Below, piece by piece: positions 52,783 through 61,476 of a DNA stretch of 64,000 bases (positions are counted from its first letter, which is position 1; each line of letters starts with the position of its first letter). The stretch spans positions 62,001-126,000 of the forward strand of contig JAKLFC010000002.1 in the NCBI GenBank assembly GCA_022711405.1, read 5' to 3'. Both the position numbers and the translations under genes were made by a program. The DNA is from Bacteroidota bacterium. GTDB taxonomy: Bacteria; Bacteroidota; Bacteroidia; Bacteroidales; JAGONC01. The notes under the pieces are model-generated. The model ran no database searches and was not told the DNA's origin. It saw only the letters and a program-made list of their open reading frames with translations.

Positions 52783-53838
52783 ATGAAATCACTACTCACC
52801 TTTATACTGACGTCCCTAACCCTGCTATGTTTCTCCCAGGAAACCCTTCTCTGGAGTGATGAATTTGATGGAACGGGCGCCCCTGATCCGCAAAAATGGT
52901 CGTACGACCTTGGCGCCAGCGGATGGGGTAACAATGAAATCCAGAACTATACCGACAGCTATCAGAATTCCCGGATGGAAGGGGGCGTTCTGGCCATTGA
53001 AGCCCATAAATACGGAACATCCTGGACTTCCGCACGCCTGCGCACCAACGATAAATTTGAATTCAAATACGGCCGCATTGTCTTCCGTGCCAAATTACCC
53101 CGCGGCAGCGGTACATGGCCTGCCCTGTGGATGCTCGGTGAGAATTTTGCCACTGCAGGCTGGCCGGGCTGCGGCGAAATCGATGTGATGGAACATGTGG
53201 GAAAAAATCCAGGCAACGTCCACGTTAGCCTGCACACACCTTCCAGCTATGGCAATACCGTAAATACAACCTGGAAATATGTGCCAGGATTCGATACATC
53301 ATTCCATACTTATCAGGCAAACTGGACACCGGAAAAGATCGAGTTCAGCATCGATAGCGTCCTGATCTATACCTACAACCCCTTTTTCAAGAACGCTTCC
53401 ACATGGCCCTTCGACAAACCCTTCTTTATCATCATGAACATTGCCATGGGCGGTAACTGGGGCAGCGACCCGCAGTACGAGACCGGCGGCCTCAAAAACG
53501 GCGTGGATCCGGCCCTGACAGAGGCACGGATGGAAATCGACTACGTACGGGTGTATCAGGACTCCTCCGGCTCCTCATCCATGGATCAGCCCTTTGAAAA
53601 TGATTTCAGAAATACGGTCATCTCACCCAATCCCACCCTGGGAATGCTCCAGATCGAACTGCCCATAGGCATACAGGCCGACGGCTCCCTGTATAACATG
53701 ATGGGCGAACGTATCCATCAGTTCCAGGCCGCAAGCGAATCTGTGGAGATCGATATGTCACCACTCCAGAAAGGACTGTATTTCATTTCCCTTGAATCCG
53801 ACGGGAAATACATGACACAGAAAGTTGTATTGCAATAA
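52783..53838 (+). CDS. GH16-family endo-beta-glucanase (laminarinase-like) with T9SS sorting domain
   Basis: The 351-residue product has a signal peptide (1-18) and a GH16 domain (about 20-265) with the catalytic motif EIDVME: nucleophile Glu132, Asp134 and acid/base Glu137. WSDEFDG, WGNNEIQNYT, RGSGTWPALWML and YDYVRVYQ-like (IDYVRVYQ) segments match bacterial beta-1,3-glucanases, which lack the extra residue of agarases and carrageenases (EIDVMxxE would be that form). A T9SS sorting domain follows (about 280-351, ISPNPTLGM). It should cut beta-1,3- or mixed-linkage glucan at the cell surface, feeding the SusCD pair encoded next. Confidence 0.92.
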   Translation: MKSLLTFILTSLTLLCFSQETLLWSDEFDGTGAPDPQKWSYDLGASGWGNNEIQNYTDSYQNSRMEGGVLAIEAHKYGTSWTSARLRTNDKFEFKYGRIVFRAKLPRGSGTWPALWMLGENFATAGWPGCGEIDVMEHVGKNPGNVHVSLHTPSSYGNTVNTTWKYVPGFDTSFHTYQANWTPEKIEFSIDSVLIYTYNPFFKNASTWPFDKPFFIIMNIAMGGNWGSDPQYETGGLKNGVDPALTEARMEIDYVRVYQDSSGSSSMDQPFENDFRNTVISPNPTLGMLQIELPIGIQADGSLYNMMGERIHQFQAASESVEIDMSPLQKGLYFISLESDGKYMTQKVVLQ

Positions 53839-53852
53839 TGAACTAAAATTGT

Positions 53853-56795
53853 ATGAATATGTCAAAATTTTATGCGTTGATCTTGTTCAGCGTCCTGTCA
53901 TTATCTCTCTTTGGCCAGGAAAAGGCCATCACAGGGAAGGTGACAGGTGCCGATGGAATGGGACTGCCAGGCGTCACCGTACTGGTGATAGGCACCTCGA
54001 CAGGTACGGTCACCGACCTGGACGGATTCTACAAACTATCCGTCAGCCAGGGAGCCACGCTGAGGTTCAGTTATATCGGCTATGCCACCCAGGAAATCCC
54101 GGTACAGAGCCAGACCACGATTGATGTGGTTCTGGCGGAAGATATCTCCCTTCTTAACGAGGTGGTCGTGATTGGATACGGGACCCAGAAGAAGGCGGAT
54201 CTGACCACTGCCGTGGCGACAGTGGGAGAAGAGGTGATCAAGGAACGTCCCATTGTCTCTCCTGTGGAAGCCCTGCAGGGGAAAGCAGCGGGAGTCCAGG
54301 TCGTCCAGCCTTCCGGCAAGCCCGGCGCCGACCTGTCGGTTCGTGTGCGTGGCTCCACATCGGTCCTGGCAGGCAATGAACCCCTGTACGTGGTGGACGG
54401 TGTCCCGACAACCGATATCAGCGGGTTGAACCCGTCGGACATTGAATCCATGACCGTCCTCAAGGATGCCTCCTCTGCAGCCATCTACGGTGCACGTGCT
54501 GCCAACGGGGTGGTGCTGGTCACTACCAAAAGAGGAAAGGAAAATATACCTGTCGTCAGCTTCAGTACCTACTTCGGCGCTTCAAAGCTGCGCAAAACGA
54601 TCGATGTGCTGAATACCTTTGATTACCGAGAGCTGATCAACGAGATCCAACCCGGTAGCCTCGACCCGGCAGCCACTGATTTTGGTGTATGGAGTGACTC
54701 CGTGTTCGGGACCGGCACCAAGCAATCCTACCAGCTCTCCGTGGCAGGGGGCTCGGAAAAAACACGTTATTTCGTTTCCGGGGGCTATCTGAGCGACCAG
54801 GGTATCATCGAACCTGCCCGCTTCGACCGGACCTCCTTCAGGATCAATCTCGACAACGATATCAACCGATGGCTGAAAATAGGGACAAACCTTAACATCG
54901 TTCATTCGAGGACCAAGGACACTCCCGACAATGCCAGTTCAGGGAGGGGCGGGGTCATCATGAGCACGCTTAACACGCCTCCTTTCCTTCATATCTGGAA
55001 GGACGACAGTGCCGGCTGGTGGTACGATCCGAATCCCTTCCAGCCATCCTGGGAAAATCCGGTCGCCTATATGGACGGTCCGGACCAGGAATCCATCGAC
55101 AACCGGTTGTTCGGAAATATTACGGGTGATGTCCGGATCATCGAGGGACTCAATTTCAAAACGAACTTCGGTATCGATGTCAATCATCACCAGTGGGATT
55201 ATTACCTGAACGGTATCAATACCAATTACGGACGTGACAACAATGGCATCGGCCGTTCGGATAAATACAACGGCACCACCTGGTTGTGGGAGAACACGTT
55301 GAACTATACCAAAATGTTCGGCAAACACAACCTGGCCGCCCTCATCGGGGAAAGCACACAGAAGTTCAAGGGCAATGACTCCTACATTTCGGGCAACGAT
55401 TTCCCGGATGACATCAACGTCACCACACTGAATGCAGCCAACAGCATCTCGGCTTCCACCGACATCCAGGAATGGGCGCTTGCCTCCATTTTCGGACGCG
55501 TAATGTATAATTACAACAGCAAATACTACCTCACGGTCAGTGTGCGTCGAGATGGTTCATCGAAACTGGCCCACCACTGGGGCACCATGCCTTCCTTCTC
55601 GGCAGGCTGGAGGATCTCCGCCGAACCGTTCATGCAAAACGTAGACTTTATCGACGACCTGAAGCTTCGCGGGGGCTGGGGAAAGAACGGAAACCAGGAA
55701 GGCATCTCCAACTATTCCCGCTACGGCCTGATCTCCTATTACCGCAGGCCTACCACCAATCCTCTTTCAGGCCCATCTGCCGTGCAAACAACCTACGGTA
55801 ATCCTGACCTCAGATGGGAAACAACAGCACAGTCGAATATTGGTTTTGACCTTACCATCCTGCGCAACCGCATTACCCTGTCGGTGGATGCTTATCTGAA
55901 AAAAACAAGCGATGTATTGCTGAACGTTCAGCTTCCAAGCACGTCACAGATCTCCTCCATCCAGACTAATGCGGGAGACATTGAAAACAGGGGGATCGAG
56001 TTCAATATCAATTCCATCAACCTGGACAAGGTATTCAAGTGGAGCACCGAGTTCAACATGTCGTTCAATAAAAATGAGGTCACGGCACTGAAGTTCCCTG
56101 GGCCCTACTATTTCGGACGCATCTACAGCAACAACCAGGATGTATCCATTGTGCAGGTCGGATCGTCGCTGGGTACCTTTTACGGATATGTCTCCGAAGG
56201 AGTTGATCCCGAAACTGGTGATATGATTTATAAAGACCTCAACAACAATGGCATCTTTGATTCGGGCGACCGGACCGTCATTGGCGATGCACAACCCGAC
56301 TTCACTTTCGGATTTACCAATGTCTTGACCTACAAACAGTTCGATCTGAACTTCTTCTTCCAGGGCAGTGTGGGCAATGATATCTACAATGCAACCCGCA
56401 TCGATCTGGAGGGGATGTTCGACAGTAAGAACCAGTCTGTCGCCGTGCTGGACCGCTGGACGCCCGAAAACCGGGATACCGACATGCCACGGGCCATCGG
56501 TAAGGGTAATGTATATAATGTCTATAATTCAACCCGCTTTGTCGAAAACGGAACCTATGTAAGGCTGAAATCCATTACCCTGAATTACAGAATTATCGAA
56601 AACAATCCAAAGATCAAGGCCATCCAGGGTCTTTCGGTCTATCTTACCGGCCAGAACCTTCTGACCTTTACCAGTTACAGCGGATTTGACCCGGAAGTGA
56701 ATGCTTTCGGAACCAGCGCCACTGAACTGGGTATAGACTACGGAACCTACCCGCAGTCCATGACACTGATCCTCGGACTGAATGTTACATTTTAA
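53853..56795 (+). CDS. susC: SusC/RagA-family TonB-dependent outer-membrane transporter
   Basis: The 980-residue product has a signal peptide (about 1-22), a carboxypeptidase-regulatory-like domain (about 25-105, ITGKVTGADGMGLPGVTVLV), the TonB-box region NEVVVIGYGTQKKADLT, a plug with LYVVDGVPTTDISGLNPSDI, and a 22-strand barrel ending in aromatic strands (QSMTLILGLNVTF). It imports oligosaccharides using TonB energy. SusD follows 12 bp downstream. The adjacent GH16 and GH30 genes suggest beta-glucan oligosaccharides. It is a SusC homologue by family; substrate is inferred. Confidence 0.95.
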   Translation: MNMSKFYALILFSVLSLSLFGQEKAITGKVTGADGMGLPGVTVLVIGTSTGTVTDLDGFYKLSVSQGATLRFSYIGYATQEIPVQSQTTIDVVLAEDISLLNEVVVIGYGTQKKADLTTAVATVGEEVIKERPIVSPVEALQGKAAGVQVVQPSGKPGADLSVRVRGSTSVLAGNEPLYVVDGVPTTDISGLNPSDIESMTVLKDASSAAIYGARAANGVVLVTTKRGKENIPVVSFSTYFGASKLRKTIDVLNTFDYRELINEIQPGSLDPAATDFGVWSDSVFGTGTKQSYQLSVAGGSEKTRYFVSGGYLSDQGIIEPARFDRTSFRINLDNDINRWLKIGTNLNIVHSRTKDTPDNASSGRGGVIMSTLNTPPFLHIWKDDSAGWWYDPNPFQPSWENPVAYMDGPDQESIDNRLFGNITGDVRIIEGLNFKTNFGIDVNHHQWDYYLNGINTNYGRDNNGIGRSDKYNGTTWLWENTLNYTKMFGKHNLAALIGESTQKFKGNDSYISGNDFPDDINVTTLNAANSISASTDIQEWALASIFGRVMYNYNSKYYLTVSVRRDGSSKLAHHWGTMPSFSAGWRISAEPFMQNVDFIDDLKLRGGWGKNGNQEGISNYSRYGLISYYRRPTTNPLSGPSAVQTTYGNPDLRWETTAQSNIGFDLTILRNRITLSVDAYLKKTSDVLLNVQLPSTSQISSIQTNAGDIENRGIEFNINSINLDKVFKWSTEFNMSFNKNEVTALKFPGPYYFGRIYSNNQDVSIVQVGSSLGTFYGYVSEGVDPETGDMIYKDLNNNGIFDSGDRTVIGDAQPDFTFGFTNVLTYKQFDLNFFFQGSVGNDIYNATRIDLEGMFDSKNQSVAVLDRWTPENRDTDMPRAIGKGNVYNVYNSTRFVENGTYVRLKSITLNYRIIENNPKIKAIQGLSVYLTGQNLLTFTSYSGFDPEVNAFGTSATELGIDYGTYPQSMTLILGLNVTF

Positions 56796-56807
56796 TACTT
56801 CCATCCA

Positions 56808-58271
56808 ATGAAAAAGATATTTTATTCCGTCATTTTACTCCTTGGAATCATCCTCAGTTCCTGTGAAGATTTTCTAGAACTGGAACCCGTTTCACAGGGC
56901 ATTGCGGTGGAAAACACCAGTGCCGACTCCATTTTGTATAAGACTGCCAATGAGGTGGAAGCTGCCCTTGCCGGTGCGTACGCAGATTTTAAGAATGAGT
57001 ATTTCCAGATCGATTATTACGTCAACGGAGACGCTCAGGGAGATGACGCCTATGCCGGTGCCGACAACCCGGCCAATTTCCAGATCGATGACTACAACAT
57101 TGATGCGATCAACTCCAACGTCAGCCGCGACTGGGGATACCTGTATTCTACCATCGGCAAGGCCAATGCCGTGATCAACAATGTGGAAGCAGTCCCCGAC
57201 CCGGAACTGACCGCCCAGCGGAAAAAAGAGATTCTGGGAGAAGCTTCCTTCATCAGGGCCTTTATGTATTTTCAGCTGGTGCAGCTCTGGGGGGATGTTC
57301 CTTTGCAGCTGAAAGAGGTCAGCACGATCAGTGCAGAAAATCTGGAAGAAATTTACCCACTGCTTTACCCGCCCCGTGCAACAACGGCCGAGGTCTATCA
57401 ACAGATTATCAAGGATCTGGAAGTGGCATTGGAAGATGTGAAAGCAACCGCAATCAATAAAGGATATGCTACCAAGGGAGCGGTCAATGTTCTTCTGGCA
57501 AAAGTATATGCCACACAGGAACCTCATGACTGGAACAAGGTAAAGCAGTACTGCGACGCGGTCATCGGTGGCGGATACACCCTGCTGGCCAATTTCGATG
57601 ACCTCTGGAACAACTCGCAGGAGAACTCTGCTGAATCCATTTTCGAGATCAACTACAACGGCGGAAGCACCGACGGAAACTGGGGAACAAAGATGTGGCG
57701 CGGCACCGACTGGAAGAAGTTCAACATCCCATCCAACGACCTGGTAAAAGCATTTGATGAAGAGCAGGACTTGATCCGCAAGGAAGCCTCCATCATCTGG
57801 CAGGATATCACGGGCAAATGGTCGGATGAGCACTGGCCGCAGACCAACTATCCGTTCCTGAACAAATGGCGCAAGTTCAATGAAGGCAGCGACCAGAATT
57901 ACATCATCTATCGCCTGGCGGATATCCTGTTGCTGAAAGCCGAGGCCCTCAATGAACTGGGAGACGTTACGGGGGCAGCAACGCTCGTGAACCAGATCAG
58001 AAACCGTGTTGAGCTTGCCAATACCACAGCCGCCAGCCAGGAAGCCATGCGGCTTGCCATTGAAAAAGAGCGGCGTCTGGAACTGGTATTCGAAGGACAC
58101 CGCTGGTACGACCTGAAACGAACCGGAAGGGCCATCGAAGTGATCAATAACGTAACGGGTGTGGGAGGTGTTCCCATCGGCTATAACCTGACTGAAAACG
58201 CGCTTGTTTGGCCCATCCCCCAGTCGGAACTGGACAAGAACGTTAACCTGACGCAAAATCCAGGATACTAG
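56808..58271 (+). CDS. susD: SusD/RagB-family surface glycan-binding lipoprotein
   Basis: The 487-residue product has a lipoprotein signal (IILSSCEDFLELEP) directly followed by the FLE-P motif of SusD proteins. Helical TPR-like segments (EVEAALAGAYADF, FIRAFMYFQLVQLWGDVPL, GAVNVLLAKVYAT) and the C-terminal pattern ERRLELVFEGHRWYDLKRTG...PIPQSELDKNVNLTQNPGY are diagnostic. It forms the lid over the SusC barrel and binds the glycan. It is last in the SusC-SusD pair; the element at 58330 separates it from the GH30 genes. Confidence 0.95.
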   Translation: MKKIFYSVILLLGIILSSCEDFLELEPVSQGIAVENTSADSILYKTANEVEAALAGAYADFKNEYFQIDYYVNGDAQGDDAYAGADNPANFQIDDYNIDAINSNVSRDWGYLYSTIGKANAVINNVEAVPDPELTAQRKKEILGEASFIRAFMYFQLVQLWGDVPLQLKEVSTISAENLEEIYPLLYPPRATTAEVYQQIIKDLEVALEDVKATAINKGYATKGAVNVLLAKVYATQEPHDWNKVKQYCDAVIGGGYTLLANFDDLWNNSQENSAESIFEINYNGGSTDGNWGTKMWRGTDWKKFNIPSNDLVKAFDEEQDLIRKEASIIWQDITGKWSDEHWPQTNYPFLNKWRKFNEGSDQNYIIYRLADILLLKAEALNELGDVTGAATLVNQIRNRVELANTTAASQEAMRLAIEKERRLELVFEGHRWYDLKRTGRAIEVINNVTGVGGVPIGYNLTENALVWPIPQSELDKNVNLTQNPGY

Positions 58272-58329
58272 AAATAGCCCAGCCATCTGGGATTCATTGA
58301 ATTTACGAGGGTGTATCAAAATGCTTTTC

Positions 58330-58438
58330 TTAAACACAAAGGTACTCAAAGTACTTCACTAAGAACACTAAGTTTCTGATAATCAATGATATTACTTTGT
58401 GTACCTTCGTGAAATCCTTAGTGTACCTTTGTGGTTAA
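58330..58438. mobile_element. Gene-free 109-bp palindromic element of the TTAAACACAAAGG family
   Basis: The left arm (58330-58372) and the right arm (58394-58438) pair imperfectly (about 36 of 45 positions) around a 21-nt loop. Arm ends TTAAACACAAAGGTAC and TTAACCACAAAGGTAC match the ends of the GxxExxY element at 43372-43843. Length and structure suggest a non-autonomous derivative. It sits in the 247-bp spacer between susD and the first GH30 gene; the rest of that spacer shows no gene. Confidence 0.75.
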
Positions 58439-58518
58439 ATACTTATGATACAACCTCGTAAATAAACTGATATATTATGGAATAGTTAAAAACCACGAAT
58501 CTCAACGCTTTTAATAAA

Positions 58519-59976
58519 ATGATTGCCTCCCTGCGATTTCTCCTTCCCCTTGGCTTTGTCTTCCTGCTCCTGAGCTGTTGCAACAAAGAGACCTCAGGTC
58601 CCCCCGATCCTCCTCCCGGCCCGGATACCCTCGGCCTGGTACAGGTCTGGCAGACCCGGGGTGATAAATCGCGGCTGCTGGACAAGGAAGGCGACCTGCC
58701 CATGTTTAGCTACGCTTCCTCCCTCTGGCCGGTCGTCACTATGGACACCAGTGTCCGGCTGCAGTCCATGGAAGGATTTGGAGCGGCCCTCACCGGCTCC
58801 TCGGCCTACCTGCTCGACGAAAAGATGAATGCTTCACAGCGAACTGAACTATTGATGGATCTGTTCGACACGGTAGATGGCATCGGCATCTCATACCTTC
58901 GCCTGACCATCGGAGCTTCCGACTTCTCACTGTCGGACTTTTCCTACGATGACCCACCGCCAGGCCAGACCGACTTTAACCTGGAACGCTTCACCCTTGA
59001 AAAGGATATGGAGGATGTCATCCCGGTCTTAAAAGAGATCATCCAGCTATCACCACAGATAAAACTGATGGGTACTCCCTGGAGTCCCCCCGCCTGGATG
59101 AAGACCAGCGGAAGCATGAAGGGCGGCAAACTGAGGACCGATTGCTACAGTGTTTATGCTGACTACTTTGTGCGGTATGTCCAGGGGATGGCACAGGAGG
59201 GGATCCATATCGCTTCCATCACTCCCCAGAATGAACCGCTCTATTTCACCGCAGGATATCCCTGCATGGAGATGCAACCCGCCGAGCAGGCGGCGTTCAT
59301 CAAAGGATACCTCGGACCAAAATTCGAAACGGCAGGGATCGCTACACAGATCATCATCTATGACCATAATTACGATAATGCGAACTATGCCATAACCGTG
59401 TTGAATGATCCGGATGCAAAAAAATACATCACCGGTTCCGCCTTTCATGCGTACGGAGGAGATGTGTCAGGCATGAGCACCGTTCATTATGCACACTCCG
59501 ACAAAGGATTGTACTTCACGGAGATCTCCGGCGGAGGATGGGCAACCGACTTTTCGGCCAACCTGATGTGGTTCACCAAAAATATCTTCATCGGGACTTC
59601 GGTGAACTGGTCAAAAAACGCACTGCTATGGAACCTGGTGCTGGATCAGTCGTACGGTCCTACCAACAATGGGTGCCAGAACTGCCGGGGCGTGGTGACC
59701 CTGAACACGGCCAGCGGGAAGATCACCAAAAATGAGGAATACTATGCCATTGCCCATTTCTCAAAATTTGTGAGGCCAGGAGCCGTACGGATAGCCGCAC
59801 CGCTGCCTGTGGAACTGACCGGTGTCAGCTCCGTTGCGTTTCAGAATCCTGACGGATCAAAAGTGATGATCCTGTGCAACGAAGGCTCGGCATTCCAGAC
59901 ATTCACCGTGAATTACAACCAGAAATTTTTCAGCTATTCCGTTGCTCCCCAGGCAGTTGTTACCCTGGTCTGGTGA
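58519..59976 (+). CDS. GH30-family glycoside hydrolase lipoprotein (beta-1,6-glucanase-like)
   Basis: The 485-residue product has a lipoprotein signal (FLLLSCCNKE; Cys20 or Cys21). A GH30 barrel plus side beta-sandwich (about 75-485) shows QSMEGFGAALTGS, YLRLTIGASDFSL, GTPWSPPAWMK, the acid/base Glu239 in TPQNEPLYF, and the nucleophile Glu335 in YFTEISGGGW. Subfamily motifs resemble the GH30 endo-beta-1,6-glucanases and beta-glucosidases. Next to GH16 it supports action on the beta-1,6 branches of laminarin-type glucan. A second GH30 gene follows 57 bp downstream, and the two are diverged paralogues. Confidence 0.9.
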   Translation: MIASLRFLLPLGFVFLLLSCCNKETSGPPDPPPGPDTLGLVQVWQTRGDKSRLLDKEGDLPMFSYASSLWPVVTMDTSVRLQSMEGFGAALTGSSAYLLDEKMNASQRTELLMDLFDTVDGIGISYLRLTIGASDFSLSDFSYDDPPPGQTDFNLERFTLEKDMEDVIPVLKEIIQLSPQIKLMGTPWSPPAWMKTSGSMKGGKLRTDCYSVYADYFVRYVQGMAQEGIHIASITPQNEPLYFTAGYPCMEMQPAEQAAFIKGYLGPKFETAGIATQIIIYDHNYDNANYAITVLNDPDAKKYITGSAFHAYGGDVSGMSTVHYAHSDKGLYFTEISGGGWATDFSANLMWFTKNIFIGTSVNWSKNALLWNLVLDQSYGPTNNGCQNCRGVVTLNTASGKITKNEEYYAIAHFSKFVRPGAVRIAAPLPVELTGVSSVAFQNPDGSKVMILCNEGSAFQTFTVNYNQKFFSYSVAPQAVVTLVW

Positions 59977-60033
59977 GATATTCCTGTACAGAAGATTATC
60001 TAAAGAGAACAATAACACATGAATGCGTATACA

Positions 60034-61476
60034 ATGAAAAAAACGATTCTGATCATCCTTATCAGTATATCTTATTTGTTACCTTATGCACAGCCCAACA
60101 TGAAGATCGATGTTACCAACCGTGATGTGCTGATCTACACCACGGCAGAAAATACCGAATACAGGCTGACCAGGACAAATGCACTTCCGTTTTCCTATTA
60201 CGGACAACCGTTTGAGAACCAGCCCTGTATATTCGTTGATCCTTCCAGGTTGTTCCAGACGTTCGTGGGTATAGGCGGGGCACTGACCGATGCCTCCGCA
60301 GAAACTTTTGCCCAGCTTTCCCCTGAAACGCAGGAAGCTTTCCTGACAGCTTATTTCAGTAAAACTGAAGGGATAGGATATTCCATCATACGGACCAACA
60401 TAAACAGCTGTGACTTTTCCAGCGGCAGCTATACCTATGTGGATGACAACGATACGGCTCTGGCGTCATTTACCATTGCGCACGATGAACAGTACAAGAT
60501 ACCCATGATCAAACGGGCGCTGGTTGCAGCAGGAGGGCGGCTTCCCCTTTTCGTAAGTCCCTGGAGTCCGCCTGCCTGGATGAAGGATAACAACAACATG
60601 CTTCAGGGGGGCAAACTGCTGCCAGCCTTTTACCAGTCATGGGCCAATTACTATGTCAAATTCATCCAGGCGTATGAGAACCTGGGGATCCCAATCTGGG
60701 GACTGACCGTGCAAAACGAGCCCATGGCCAAACAAACCTGGGAATCGTGCATGTATACGGCAGAGGAAGAACGTGACTTCATTAAGAAATACCTGGGGCC
60801 CACGCTCAGGGCAAACGGACTCCAGGATAAGAATCTCATTGCCTGGGATCATAACCGCGATCTTATGTATCACAGGGCATCGTGCATTTTAGGCGATACC
60901 GCCACCGCCAAATATGTCTGGGGCCTTGGCTTTCACTGGTACGAAAGCTGGACAGGAGCTCCCATCCCTGAAAATGTCAAACGCGTGGCGGAAGCCTGGC
61001 CTAAAAAATACCTGCTGCTCACCGAAGCCTGCAATTATCCTTTCAGCTGGCTGACCTTCAACCAGTGGCACTGGGGAGAGAACTACGGCTCAGCGATGAT
61101 CAACGATTTCAACAACGGGTCATCCGGCTGGACCGACTGGAACATCCTGCTGGATGAGAACGGAGGTCCCAATCATGTTAAAAATTTTTGCTTTGCACCG
61201 GTTCATGCCGATACCCGGAAGGATACGCTGTACTTCATGAACTCGTATTACTACATCGGCCATTTCTCCAAATTCATCCACACCGGCGCCCGCAGGATCG
61301 CCTGCTCTTCCAGCAGGGCACAGCTGATCACCACCGGATTCAGGAACCAGGACGGGAGCGTTGCTGTCATCGTGATGAACCAGGGGGATACCGAGATCCG
61401 GTATCGCTTCTATGTGGATGAGATGGCGATCGAGACGACCAGCCTGCCGCACTCGATCACGACGCTGGTATTCTAA
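60034..61476 (+). CDS. Second GH30-family glycoside hydrolase
   Basis: From 60034 the product is 480 residues with a signal peptide (MKKTILIILISISYLLPYAQ) and no lipobox. The GH30 domain shows FVGIGGALTDASAE, YSIIRTNINSCDFS, SPWSPPAWMK, acid/base Glu229 (LTVQNEPMAK) and nucleophile Glu331 (LLTEACNYP), followed by the GH30 side beta-domain. It differs from its neighbour in signal type, so one enzyme may be surface-anchored and the other periplasmic. The ATG at 60019 adds five residues before the signal and is less likely. It overlaps the convergent sialidase by 4 bp. Confidence 0.9.
   Translation: MKKTILIILISISYLLPYAQPNMKIDVTNRDVLIYTTAENTEYRLTRTNALPFSYYGQPFENQPCIFVDPSRLFQTFVGIGGALTDASAETFAQLSPETQEAFLTAYFSKTEGIGYSIIRTNINSCDFSSGSYTYVDDNDTALASFTIAHDEQYKIPMIKRALVAAGGRLPLFVSPWSPPAWMKDNNNMLQGGKLLPAFYQSWANYYVKFIQAYENLGIPIWGLTVQNEPMAKQTWESCMYTAEEERDFIKKYLGPTLRANGLQDKNLIAWDHNRDLMYHRASCILGDTATAKYVWGLGFHWYESWTGAPIPENVKRVAEAWPKKYLLLTEACNYPFSWLTFNQWHWGENYGSAMINDFNNGSSGWTDWNILLDENGGPNHVKNFCFAPVHADTRKDTLYFMNSYYYIGHFSKFIHTGARRIACSSSRAQLITTGFRNQDGSVAVIVMNQGDTEIRYRFYVDEMAIETTSLPHSITTLVF

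Noticed and set aside
56892..58349. Long (485-codon) minus-strand open frame opposite susD
   Set aside because: SusD on the plus strand has diagnostic motifs and a lipoprotein signal; the antisense product is low-complexity and unrecognised.
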